From Chloroflexota bacterium (GTDB taxonomy: Bacteria; Chloroflexota; Dehalococcoidia; UBA6926; JACQUM01), in NCBI GenBank assembly GCA_016210295.1, contig JACQUM010000101.1, forward strand, positions 1 through 12,233: a stretch of 12,233 bases of DNA, in the 5' to 3' direction. This document shows, piece by piece, positions 1 to 6,625 of this stretch. Under the pieces are notes generated by a model, which had not been told where the DNA came from, made no database searches, and saw nothing but the letters and a program-made list of their open reading frames with translations. The first letter of the stretch is position 1. Every line of letters begins with the position of its first letter. Position numbers and translations under genes: made by a program.

Positions 1-185
1 ATTTCGCCATCAAACCTGACCATGTAGTCCTGTTGCCAAGGCCCTATTGGCCTTCCTGGCTGGTGGGTACCAGTGGTGGAAGTGCTCTTTACTTCAGTGA
101 CCTTGCCTGCTTTCCCAAGCAATTCCACTGGGGCACGCGCCTCTTTGGGTACACGCACTTTGTCTCCTACTTTGAACTGTGCCAT
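1..185 (-). CDS. Small basic hypothetical protein, 3' end cut by window edge
   Basis: An open frame of 61 codons starts at ATG 185-183 and runs off the left edge without a stop. A strong Shine-Dalgarno (GGAGG) lies 7 nt before the ATG, which fixes the start. The protein begins MAQFKVGDKVRVPKEA and continues with a G-rich, T/S-rich and then aromatic stretch (GPWQQDYMVRFDGE). The FKVGDKVRV opening followed by GKAGKVTEV resembles small SH3-like or KOW-like beta-barrel proteins, but I do not recognise a family. It lies 45 nt downstream of the lipoprotein stop on the same strand, so it is probably the last or next member of that operon, with its own ribosome binding site. The reading frame and binding site are seen directly; the fold is only a suggestion. 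Confidence 0.72.
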   Translation of the reverse strand, partial: MAQFKVGDKVRVPKEARAPVELLGKAGKVTEVKSTSTTGTHQPGRPIGPWQQDYMVRFDGE

Positions 186-199
186 CGGTATCCTCCGTT

Positions 200-228
200 A
201 GCTGCTCAGCTGACCTGCAGTATACTGC
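200..228. promoter_or_regulatory. Two adjacent palindromes between lipoprotein gene and small gene
   Basis: Within the 45-nt gap there is an inverted repeat AGCTG-CT-CAGCT at 200-211, followed by a perfect 12-bp palindrome GCAGTATACTGC at 217-228. The second contains TATACT on the minus strand, which could act as a -10 element for the small gene, but no good -35 is visible at the right distance. An operator or a processing hairpin is possible. There is no T-run, so it is not a standard terminator. Confidence 0.3.
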
Positions 229-230
229 CA

Positions 231-917
231 TCACTGAATAATGTAAGTCCGACTCTGGTCGGGCTGTCCCCCTGCCCCTCCCATACAAGGCAGCTTAGGT
301 GGGTGGGTATATGTCCAGAGAGCCCCGTCAGTCGATGTCGCCAACGTAAACCTTATTGTCTGCCACTGGCCGAAACTAAGCCCGAAGGGAGCATAGGTCA
401 CGACCTGAAATGCCGCGTTTTGTCCCGACCCAATTGTCGGGGGACTTGAGTAGTTCCAGTTACTGTACACCAGCGTCCCGTCACACTCAACTAATTCAAC
501 GACGACTTGAACACCTACCGCAGCCGCAGCTCCTGAGTTGTGAATCTGTCCGACAGCTATGACATTGTAGGAAGGGCCCCCCGTCCATCGCCAACTCTGC
601 ATCGCCAATATTGGTTTCGCCGTGGGTGTGGGAGGCAGTGTCGGTGAAGGTGTGGGCGCGGGTATGGCGGTGGGAGTAGGCAACGGTGTCGGCGCGGCAA
701 TTGGAGTCGGACTGGGAGTAGCCGTGGCAGTAGGTGTGACAGTGGGGGTCGCGGTGGGCTGTCCCGCTATCCTCGTGGCTACTATGGCCACGATAGTCGC
801 TTCCAGGTCAGGCGTGGGACTCGGTGACGGAGAAGGAGTCGGCAGCGTCGTCGTGCATCCTGCCAACAAGCCAGCGCCAATAGCTAAGGCTGAGAGAAGG
901 CCACTGAACGGCTTCAT
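231..917 (-). CDS. Lipoprotein with Pro/Thr-rich linker and C-terminal beta-type domain
   Basis: 228-residue secreted lipoprotein. Residues 1-20 form a signal peptide (MKPFSGLLSALAIGAGLLAG) ending in a lipobox LAGC with Cys21 as the lipidation site. The frame is open 20 codons further upstream, but this ATG sets up the lipobox properly and lies 13 nt after the amidohydrolase stop, so I chose it. Residues 22-102 are low-complexity TPTPSP repeats, interrupted at about 37-53 by a helical DLEATIVAIVATRIAG segment; this arrangement is common in Chloroflexota surface lipoproteins. Residues about 105-228 look like an Ig-like or FxLYD-type beta domain (VIAVGQIHNSG, VVVELVECDGTLVYSN). It is likely anchored on the outer face of the membrane with the domain held away by the linker. 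Its ligand is unknown. The Shine-Dalgarno is weak, suggesting translational coupling to the gene upstream. Confidence 0.85.
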   Translation of the reverse strand: MKPFSGLLSALAIGAGLLAGCTTTLPTPSPSPSPTPDLEATIVAIVATRIAGQPTATPTVTPTATATPSPTPIAAPTPLPTPTAIPAPTPSPTLPPTPTAKPILAMQSWRWTGGPSYNVIAVGQIHNSGAAAAVGVQVVVELVECDGTLVYSNWNYSSPPTIGSGQNAAFQVVTYAPFGLSFGQWQTIRFTLATSTDGALWTYTHPPKLPCMGGAGGQPDQSRTYIIQ

Positions 918-930
918 CTTCGGCACCGTG

Positions 931-1875
931 CTAGGCCAGCCCCAAGACCCGCTTCGCGTTGCCCGCGAGCATGCCACGCTTCTCCGGCTCCGTCAGCGAG
1001 AGACGTTCGAGGCGGTGAATGTCTGGCACCGGGTCCCTCCACGGCCAGTCGCTGCCGAACATGACCCGATGGGTCCCCAGGCGCCGGAACAGGCCGACCA
1101 GCTCTTCGTCCGAGGGGTCGCCCGGGTCTGGGTTTCCGGCGACGAGCCCCGTGCAGTCGAAGGTCACCTGAGGGAACTCGTTGGCAAGGGCGACAGCCTC
1201 CTCGAAGTAAGGCCGGCCTCCGCAGTGGGCCAGGATGAGGGCCAGCCTTGGGAAGGCGCGGAGCACCTCCGCCGCCAGGCCTGGCCGCGCCCCCTCGAAG
1301 TCATCGATCCCGGGGAAGGGGCCTGTATGGGCCAGGATGGCCATCTCCATCTCCTCGGCGGCCCGGTAGGCGGGCCAGAGACGACGGTCGTTGAGCGGGA
1401 GGCGCTGCACCGCCGTGTGCAACTTGATGCCGCTCGCGCCGCTCCGCCGGCAGCGGGCCACCTCCTGGGCCATGGTCTCGGCATCCATTACCGGGTCCAC
1501 GCCAATGAAGCCCAGGAGGGTCGGGTGCTCCCGAGCCACCTGGCAGGTCCAGTCGTTGCGCCGCTGCACGCGGGCCACCATCTCCTGGCGGATCTGCTCC
1601 TCGGCCTCCCGGCGCTGGGCCACGGTGGCCTCCCCAGGGATGCGAGAACGGGAAGCCTCCAGCATGTCCGCCACAGGGGTGAAGTTGACCATGCCGACGT
1701 GGGTTATCCCTCCTCGCTCCATCAGAGGAAGGAGCTCCTCGATGACGCCGGTGTAGCCGGGCACCCGTGGCTGGCCGCCCATGGCCTGAATCCCAACGGC
1801 GGAGCTGCGGTGGGTGTGCACGTGCACGTCGATGACGGGGAAATCTGCCGTCGGTCCCTCCCTGGCAAAGCGCAC
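931..1875 (-). CDS. Amidohydrolase-family TIM-barrel metal-dependent hydrolase
   Basis: 314-residue protein of the amidohydrolase_2 type (the family of aminocarboxymuconate-semialdehyde decarboxylase and related lyases and hydrolases). Visible landmarks: the metal-binding HxH in VIDVHVH (His18, His20), GIKLH with Lys151, LAHTG with His183, LAHCGG with His217, and the catalytic Asp276 in FGSDWPW near the C terminus. All fit a complete active site. The start is GTG 1875; a TAG lies in frame 21 nt upstream, so no longer form is possible. The 13-nt gap to the lipoprotein and the 51-nt gap to the DinB-like gene suggest one operon. The substrate cannot be read from the sequence: the family includes decarboxylases and hydrolases of cyclic or aromatic compounds. 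Residues 85-110 form a charged helical insertion. Confidence 0.9.
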   Translation of the reverse strand: MRFAREGPTADFPVIDVHVHTHRSSAVGIQAMGGQPRVPGYTGVIEELLPLMERGGITHVGMVNFTPVADMLEASRSRIPGEATVAQRREAEEQIRQEMVARVQRRNDWTCQVAREHPTLLGFIGVDPVMDAETMAQEVARCRRSGASGIKLHTAVQRLPLNDRRLWPAYRAAEEMEMAILAHTGPFPGIDDFEGARPGLAAEVLRAFPRLALILAHCGGRPYFEEAVALANEFPQVTFDCTGLVAGNPDPGDPSDEELVGLFRRLGTHRVMFGSDWPWRDPVPDIHRLERLSLTEPEKRGMLAGNAKRVLGLA

Positions 1876-1894
1876 GAGCGCTCTGGGGACTCGC

Positions 1895-1929
1895 TAGCGG
1901 CGGCCCGCCATAGGCGGGCCGCGTCGCTA
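1895..1929. other. Long G/C-rich hairpin at the DinB-like stop codon
   Basis: GCGGCCCGCC at 1900-1909 pairs perfectly with GGCGGGCCGC at 1913-1922 around a 3-nt loop. TAGCG (1895-1899) extends the stem with CGCTA (1925-1929), leaving a 2-nt bulge at 1923-1924, for a total of 15 bp. The outer arm includes the TAG stop of the DinB-like gene. No T-run follows on either strand, so it is more likely an mRNA-stabilising or attenuating intercistronic hairpin, or a palindromic repeat unit, than a standard terminator. Confidence 0.6.
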
Positions 1930-2367
1930 CGGGTTAGCTGCCGGCCTTCCCTCCAGGACTCCGCCGGCAAGCCTCTGGGCGTTCTGGATGGCCCCACGGA
2001 CGTGCTCGGCGACGGCCCGTGGCGTCTGGTTCTCGAAAGACCTGTCGAGGTCCTCGTCGCTGATGCGGGCGAAGAGGCCGGTGAACATGCCCAGCATCTC
2101 GGCGGATTCGCTCAAGATGTGCTGGGCCTCGGTGGGCTGAGCGCCCGGCGCGCCCGTGACCTGCAGTATCTTGGCGACGTGGATCGTGTGCTCCAGAGGC
2201 TGGTTGACGGTCTGATAGAGCATGTTTCGCAACGCAGCCTGGCGCCCGCCCCAAGAGGGGACCTGGGTATCGAGCTGAGCGTTAGAGAGGCGGCCCGCCG
2301 CCTCCGCACAGTCCCTGTACGCGGCCCACAAGCTGTCCACCAGAGCGTTGACCTGAGTCCGTGCCAT
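1927..2367 (-). CDS. DinB/YfiT-like four-helix protein
   Basis: 146-residue, mostly helical soluble protein. A strong Shine-Dalgarno (GGAGG, 7 nt before the ATG at 2367) fixes the start. The length, the N-terminal helix with a WAAYRDC pattern, LEHTIHVAKILQ (His60, His63) and the C-terminal helix VAEHVRGAIQNAQRL (His122) resemble the DinB-like superfamily of metal-binding bundles, which includes thiol-dependent S-transferases. The usual HxxxH pair in the last helix is not present: only His122 is there. The metal site may therefore be altered, and the assignment is tentative. It is the first of four closely spaced minus-strand genes, followed 51 nt later by the amidohydrolase; the two may act in the same small-molecule pathway. 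Confidence 0.7.
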   Translation of the reverse strand: MARTQVNALVDSLWAAYRDCAEAAGRLSNAQLDTQVPSWGGRQAALRNMLYQTVNQPLEHTIHVAKILQVTGAPGAQPTEAQHILSESAEMLGMFTGLFARISDEDLDRSFENQTPRAVAEHVRGAIQNAQRLAGGVLEGRPAANP

Positions 2368-2496
2368 GGAAGCTCCTCCTTCTCCTCGCTGTGCCCCTCA
2401 AGGTAAATCAGGCGGCAGCGTCTGTCCAGCAGGGGACAGAGGAGCCTCTCCCGCGGGGTCGGGAGGAGCTGTGGGAGGCGTTCTTGCTGGACGTCC

Positions 2497-2754
2497 TCAC
2501 AGGCGGCGGTTGATGGGAAGAATCCCCCGCTTCGCCTCCGACTCCTCGTCCGCCCGACCATCGTCGGTATCGCAGAAGTGCGTCTCTGTGCCGTCCAGGT
2601 GGATGTGGCAGCTCCGAAAGAGATGGATGCGCCGGTGGTGGCTTTCCCGGAGTCGGTAGCCCTCTCGGATGCTCATCCCGTCGGACTGCGCGGCGACCCA
2701 CACGTCGGGGACATCGCTGAGGTCAAAGGCCTGCTGACAGGTCGCCTTCTCCAT
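2497..2754 (-). CDS. Hypothetical His/Cys-rich small protein (85 aa)
   Basis: 85 residues starting MEKATCQQAFDLSDVPDVWV; not a family I recognise. The frame is open upstream into the tRNA gene, but ATG 2754 is the first sensible start outside it. The Shine-Dalgarno is poor (AAAAGG directly against the ATG). Codon use is G/C-rich at third positions, like the neighbours, which supports a real gene. Residues 39-61 hold six His and two Cys (His39, His40, His44, Cys49, His50, His52, His59, Cys61), followed by an acidic DTDDGRADEESE stretch, so a metal-binding role is possible. It ends 129 nt upstream of the DinB-like gene on the same strand and could head that operon. A shorter form from Met27 would lack Cys6 but keep the cluster. 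Confidence 0.55.
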   Translation of the reverse strand: MEKATCQQAFDLSDVPDVWVAAQSDGMSIREGYRLRESHHRRIHLFRSCHIHLDGTETHFCDTDDGRADEESEAKRGILPINRRL

Positions 2755-2867
2755 CCTTTTACCGTTCCAGGACGAGCCTACCTGTAAGAATAGCGACCCT
2801 CGCCCCGCTCCGCCAGACTGTTCCCTCTTCCTCGCATACCCATAGGCGCGGCGGTGCGGGCGAGCCG

Positions 2868-2898
2868 TTGGACAGAGGAGTTTTCCTCCTCCTATACT
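2868..2898 (+). promoter_or_regulatory. Possible sigma-70 promoter for tRNA-Leu
   Basis: TTGGAC (2868-2873) and TATACT (2893-2898) precede the tRNA by about 20 nt. The spacer of 19 nt is longer than the ideal 17, so the -35 assignment is uncertain, but the -10 is good and well placed for a transcript starting about 2905. Confidence 0.45.
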
Positions 2899-2918
2899 CT
2901 GAGCGGACGCTGGCCCGT

Positions 2919-3005
2919 GCCGGGGTGGCGAAACGGCAGACGCGGCGGACTTAAAATCCTCTGCCCCACACGGGCGTGCGGGTTCGAGTCCCGCCCCCGG
3001 CACCA
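2919..3005 (+). tRNA. tRNA-Leu (anticodon UAA)
   Basis: The acceptor stem GCCGGGG (2919-2925) pairs with CCCCGGC (2995-3001), followed by discriminator A and an encoded CCA (3003-3005). The T arm is GCGGG-TTCGAGT-CCCGC (2978-2994). The anticodon loop CTTAAAA (2950-2956) carries TAA at 2952-2954. A long variable arm at about 2962-2977 (GCCC paired with GGGC) marks a type II tRNA, as expected for leucine. The anticodon stem has one C/T mismatch (2946 with 2960). No other RNA gene lies beside it. Confidence 0.96.
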
Positions 3006-3087
3006 GTCCTCGCGGGCGGAGGGGATCGCGCGCCATCGCCAGCACCGGGCTTCCCATTCACCCTCCCGTCCTCCTACCCTTCGGGTC

Positions 3088-3099
3088 GAGACCGGTCTC
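3088..3099. promoter_or_regulatory. Perfect 12-bp palindrome upstream of response regulator gene
   Basis: GAGACCGGTCTC is a perfect palindrome with no loop, about 85 bp before the regulator start and 83 bp after the tRNA. It could be a dimeric binding site, possibly for autoregulation by the LuxR-type protein, but nothing beyond symmetry and position supports this. Confidence 0.25.
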
Positions 3100-3184
3100 T
3101 TGCCTTCTCCTCGGCTTTCCCAACCGAAATGGAATGGGACGATGAACACGCGACTCCGAAAGGGGCCCTTCCTGGGGACAGGAG

Positions 3185-3823
3185 ATGTCCGTGGCATCTG
3201 ACGACCTGCGGGTGCTCGTCGTAGCCGACGATGCTCTCGCGAGGGCGGGGTTGGCCACAGTGCTGTCCAGCCAGCCTGGCCTCGCCGTCGTCGGACAAGT
3301 AGCCAGCGACACGGACCTGCCAGCTCAACTGGAAGTCTACCGCCCCGACGTTCTGGTCTGGGACGCAGGCTGGAACCCCGCTCCCTCCCTCGACCGCATG
3401 TCTGACATGAGAGACACCGTCCCTCCCATCCTGGCCTTGTTGCCTGGCGAGGCTTACGCAGGAGAGGCTCTGATCGCCGGCGCCCATGGCCTCTTTTCGA
3501 GGGACACCGGCGCGCCGACTCTGGCAGCGGCGGCGGCCGCCGTGGCCCGGGGAGCGCTCGTCATCGATCCGACCCTGGCGGGCGCCCTCCTGGCACCGAG
3601 GGAACGGCCATCTACCTCTCCCGCCGTGAGCCTGACCCCCCGGGAACTGGAGGTGCTGGGACTCCTCGTCGAAGGGGCCCCAAACAAGACCATCGCGCAG
3701 AAGCTGGGCATCAGCGAAAACACCGTCAAGTTTCATGTCAACGCCATCCTCGGAAAGCTCGGGGCCCAGAGCCGTACCGAGGCCGTCATTCGCGCAACTC
3801 GCCTCGGGTTGATTCACATCTGA
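3185..3823 (+). CDS. NarL/FixJ-family response regulator with degenerate receiver
   Basis: 212-residue cytoplasmic transcription regulator. Residues 8-125 form a receiver domain with acidic residues Asp15 and Asp16 and a likely phosphoacceptor Asp60 (DVLVWD). The usual Thr/Ser after beta-4 is missing (ILALLPGE), and the conserved Lys of the GxxGYLxK motif is Arg106 (GAHGLFSRD). Residues 148-210 form a complete LuxR-type helix-turn-helix (LTPRELEVLGLL, NKTIAQKLGISENTVKFHV). ATG 3185 abuts an AGGAG sequence; GTG at 3191 (codon 3) would give better spacing of 6 nt and may be the true start. No kinase gene is adjacent. The nearest sensor is the GAF protein at the right end of the window. Its signalling mode may be partly independent of phosphorylation, which is inference. 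Confidence 0.92.
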   Translation: MSVASDDLRVLVVADDALARAGLATVLSSQPGLAVVGQVASDTDLPAQLEVYRPDVLVWDAGWNPAPSLDRMSDMRDTVPPILALLPGEAYAGEALIAGAHGLFSRDTGAPTLAAAAAAVARGALVIDPTLAGALLAPRERPSTSPAVSLTPRELEVLGLLVEGAPNKTIAQKLGISENTVKFHVNAILGKLGAQSRTEAVIRATRLGLIHI

Positions 3824-4128
3824 CCCGCTTTGCCCCCCTAGCAGGGTCCTAGAGCCTGCCCTGCGCTTGCCAAAAGAGCGGAGTCCAGAGAGGGCGCAGC
3901 CCTCTTGGACAGGGGCCTGGGGGTGTCCCCTTGCTTCTTCTATCTTCCCCCTCTCCCTCCGGGAGAGGGGGACTGAGGGGGTGAGGGCTTCCCTCCGACC
4001 CAACTTTTTGCCAGGCCCGTCCCAGCCGAACGGGTAGCCCACCCTTCCTCCCATTAGCGGCAGCATAGAGACAGAAGGAACACAGAACGCCGAGACAAGC
4101 AGACCCGTTACGATCAGGAGGTGCAACG
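3824..4128. repeat. Intergenic region with composite palindromic repeat (copy A)
   Basis: This 305-bp gap has no supported gene. It contains AGAGCCTGCCCTGCGCTTGC at 3851-3870; a hairpin AGAGGGC-GCA-GCCCTCT at 3889-3905 followed by a G-run and C-run (about 3911-3930); and an 11-bp perfect hairpin, arms 3947-3957 and 3961-3971 with loop TCC. A G-rich tail follows to about 3990. The same series of blocks recurs at 8762-8912 with changes, so this is an interspersed repeat. The remainder, about 4000-4128, leads to the strong ribosome binding site of the next gene; I see no clear promoter. Confidence 0.7.
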
Positions 4129-5025
4129 ATGGCAGATACTCTGTCGAGCTTCTCTGAGGCTCTCGCGGCGACGGTGGAAACGGCGGGGCCCGGCGTGGTG
4201 CGAGTGGAGGCGCGACGCAGGCTGCCCGCCAGCGGGATCGTCTGGTCCTCCGAGGGCATCGTCGTGACCGCGTACCACGTCGTGGAGCAGGAAGACAACA
4301 TTCGCATCGGCCTGGGTGACGGTGAGGCGGTCTCCGCGACTCTCGTTGGCCGCGATCCCACCACGGACGTGGCGGTCCTTCGCGCCCAAGCCAGCGACCT
4401 GCCGGCTCCAGCCTGGGCGCGGATCGACGACCTCCGCGTCGGACACCTGGTTCTCGCCCTCGGCCGTCCAGGCCAGACCGTGCAGGCGACCCTGGGCATC
4501 GTCAGCGCCTTGGGCGAGAGCTGGCACACTCCCCTTGGTGGCCGCATGGACCGCTACCTGCAGACCGACGTAACGATGTACCCCGGGTTCTCCGGCGGCC
4601 CCCTGGTGGATGCTTCGGGGCGGGTCGTGGGGCTCAACACCACCGCCCTTCTGCGAGGCGTCAGCGTCACCATCCCTGCGCCAACGCTCCAGCGCGTCGT
4701 GCAAGGGCTGCTGGCTTATGGGAAAGTGCGCCGGGGCTACCTGGGGGTGGGTTCTCAGCCCGTGCGTCTCTCCGCCGCCCTCGCCCAGCAGATTGGCCAG
4801 GAGACGGCGCTTCTGGTGATGTCCGTCGAACCGGGCAGCCCCGCCGAGCAGGCAGGGTTGCTCCTGGGAGATGTCATCGTCGCCGTGGCCGGGGAGCCGG
4901 TCCGCCACCTGGACAACCTCCTGGCTGTCCTGAGCGGCGAACTCGCAGGGAAGACGGTGGCCGTCCGCCTGGCGCGCGGCGGCCAGGTGCAGGAAATCAC
5001 CGTGACCATCGGCGAGCGAGCCTAG
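4129..5025 (+). CDS. HtrA/DegP-like serine protease with PDZ domain
   Basis: 298-residue trypsin-like protease of the S1C/HtrA type. Catalytic triad: His50 in VTAYHVV, Asp80 in DPTTDVAVL and Ser155 in PGFSGGPL (the usual GNSGGP has Phe at the second position). The protease domain covers about 15-195 and a single PDZ domain covers about 200-295 (YLGVGSQPV, VEPGSPAEQAGLLLGDVIVAV). There is no signal peptide or membrane anchor, unlike most HtrA proteins, so it appears to be cytoplasmic or exported by an unseen route. The start is fixed by AGGAGGTG 7 nt before the ATG. It is followed closely by a second protease on the same strand, implying co-transcription and origin by duplication. The likely role is protein quality control or regulated cleavage; substrates are unknown. 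Confidence 0.93.
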   Translation: MADTLSSFSEALAATVETAGPGVVRVEARRRLPASGIVWSSEGIVVTAYHVVEQEDNIRIGLGDGEAVSATLVGRDPTTDVAVLRAQASDLPAPAWARIDDLRVGHLVLALGRPGQTVQATLGIVSALGESWHTPLGGRMDRYLQTDVTMYPGFSGGPLVDASGRVVGLNTTALLRGVSVTIPAPTLQRVVQGLLAYGKVRRGYLGVGSQPVRLSAALAQQIGQETALLVMSVEPGSPAEQAGLLLGDVIVAVAGEPVRHLDNLLAVLSGELAGKTVAVRLARGGQVQEITVTIGERA

Positions 5026-5051
5026 AAGCCAACCCCTTGGATGCGTTGAAG

Positions 5052-5654
5052 ATGCCTGCGCTCCTGCAACAGCTGAACGCCGATCTGTCTTCCATCGTGG
5101 AGCAGGCACGACGCGGCCTGGTGCAGGTCCGCAGCGGACGCCACGGCGCCGGAGCGGGGACCGTCTGGCACTCCGAAGGGCTCATCATCACCAGCGCCCA
5201 TGTGGTCTCGGATGACCGGGTGGAGGTGGTCCTGCCTCAGGGGCCCGCTCTGGAGGCCAGGCTTCTGGCGCGGGACGTGGACCGCGATGTCGCGGCGCTG
5301 ATGGTGGACGCCACAGGCCTTCCCACCATTCCCATCGGCGACTCCCGGCGTCTCCGGCCTGGGCAAATGGTGCTGGCCCTGGGCCATCCCTGGGGAATCC
5401 GCGGCGCCCCCACGGCAGGAGTAGTCATCGGCCTCCGCTTCGAGGGTTCACCGGCAACGCCGTCGGGGCGAGAATGGATCGTCGCCAGTCTGCACCTGCG
5501 ACCGGGACACTCGGGAGGCCCGCTCCTCGACGCGCATGGCAGGATGATAGGCATCAACACCATGATGAATGGCCCGGAGGTAGGAGTGGCCGTGCCCGTC
5601 CACGTGGTCAAGGCATTCTTGCGGGAGGTCCTCGGCCCCACGAGCACGGGGTAG
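5052..5654 (+). CDS. Trypsin-like (HtrA-type) serine protease without PDZ
   Basis: 200 residues from ATG 5052; a TTG in frame at 5037 would add five residues. Neither start has a strong Shine-Dalgarno. The gene begins 26 nt after the first protease, so coupling is likely. The triad is complete: His50 in ITSAHVV, Asp79 in DVDRDVAAL and Ser154 in PGHSGGPL. The protein ends just after the protease fold (VAVPVHVVKAFLREVL), so it lacks the PDZ domain found in its neighbour. It also has no signal peptide or membrane segment. The shared N-terminal helix, the similar TVWHSEGLIITSAHVV versus IVWSSEGIVVTAYHVV segments and the nearly identical triad positions point to tandem duplication followed by loss of PDZ or its gain by the partner. 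A heteromeric complex is possible but unproven. Confidence 0.9.
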   Translation: MPALLQQLNADLSSIVEQARRGLVQVRSGRHGAGAGTVWHSEGLIITSAHVVSDDRVEVVLPQGPALEARLLARDVDRDVAALMVDATGLPTIPIGDSRRLRPGQMVLALGHPWGIRGAPTAGVVIGLRFEGSPATPSGREWIVASLHLRPGHSGGPLLDAHGRMIGINTMMNGPEVGVAVPVHVVKAFLREVLGPTSTG

Positions 5655-5713
5655 ATAGCGCAAGACTTAGCTCATGAAATGGGCAGCGGATTTTATGCTA
5701 AGCTCGTTGCGCC

Positions 5714-6595
5714 ATGGCTACGGACTGGAGAGAGCCATTCCTCCGCTTGAGGGCCCGATGGCTCCCTGTATTGCTTATTTTGGCTATTCTGGCCGCTATC
5801 TCCGTTGCGCTGTTTCTTCCCGCTCCATCTCGCGATGACCCAGCTCTGGGTGTCTTATTAGTTCTGCTTAGAGGTCAAGTCCCCCTCGCCATTTGGATTG
5901 CGGGGGCGGTGCTATTGGCGGGGGTGTCGCTCAGGTTCTTGTTCGGCGGTCTTCCTGTCCGTTTCAACTGGTGGGCTATTCTCGTAGTTGTTCCCGCGCT
6001 CATCGTCTATTCCGTAGCCGCGACGTGGATTCTGCTCTACCCGATTGCACGGTTTGTACTTGAGAAGTTTCCAGCCTTTCCTGGAGCCTTGTCTATCCGT
6101 GTTGACACCCCAGAGGCTACTCGGCTCACTTTCATCGCGTTGGTTTTCATCGCGCCTTTGATGGAGGAGATCGCGTTCCGTGGCCTGCTTTTCAGCAGGT
6201 GGTCTGTGAAGTGGGGGAAGACACGGGCTATGCTGGCTTCGTCGGCGGCCTTCGGCGCCCTGCACCTGCCCCTGAACCCTATAGGAGCCTTCGTCTTCGG
6301 CCTGATGGCATGTGCCCTCTACATGCGAACACGCACTCTCCTCGTTCCGATAACACTCCATGCCCTAAACAACCTCGTGGTCTTCCTGCTTGTACTCCTG
6401 ACCGGCTCCCCCGGAGAGGTCTCAACAATGAAGGTCGGAGACTTGGCGGACGGGGTATACGTGGCACTGGTGGCCATGCTTCTTGCCTCGCCCTTCGTCT
6501 TCGGCTTTCTAGGGAGATGGTGGTCCGAGCCCCAAGACTCGATACCGTACCAGGCCAACAGAGAGACAGCAACCGCGATGGAAAAGGACGTCTGA
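5714..6595 (+). CDS. CPBP-family intramembrane metalloprotease
   Basis: 293-residue polytopic membrane protein of the CPBP (CAAX protease/Abi) family. Motif 1 is EEIAFRG (Glu151, Glu152, Arg156), motif 2 is FGALH (Phe180 to His184) and motif 3 is HALNN (His216, Asn220): the full glutamate/histidine active site. Hydrophobic segments lie at about 17-35, 45-77, 87-112, 138-150, 175-205, 210-230 and 247-268. The N terminus is basic and the short C-terminal tail hydrophilic. The start ATG 5714 has only a weak binding site; TATGCT at 5694-5699 might be a -10. It lies 59 nt after the protease pair, and third positions are less G/C-rich than in the neighbours, hinting at a different history. The target is unknown; bacterial members range from peptide maturation to immunity proteins. 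Confidence 0.92.
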   Translation: MATDWREPFLRLRARWLPVLLILAILAAISVALFLPAPSRDDPALGVLLVLLRGQVPLAIWIAGAVLLAGVSLRFLFGGLPVRFNWWAILVVVPALIVYSVAATWILLYPIARFVLEKFPAFPGALSIRVDTPEATRLTFIALVFIAPLMEEIAFRGLLFSRWSVKWGKTRAMLASSAAFGALHLPLNPIGAFVFGLMACALYMRTRTLLVPITLHALNNLVVFLLVLLTGSPGEVSTMKVGDLADGVYVALVAMLLASPFVFGFLGRWWSEPQDSIPYQANRETATAMEKDV

Positions 6596-6625
6596 CTCTC
6601 CCGTTTCAGGGCAGCGAGAGGCGCC

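Noticed and set aside
622..2406. A 594-codon plus-strand open frame with a GVGVGVAV-rich beginning
   Set aside because: It runs antisense across three well-supported minus-strand genes. The Gly/Val-rich start is only the complement of the Thr/Pro linker, and the rest has no recognisable domain.
3074..4126. A 350-codon minus-strand open frame opposite the response regulator
   Set aside because: It is antisense to a regulator with clear receiver and LuxR domains and extends through repeat sequence; no domain is visible.
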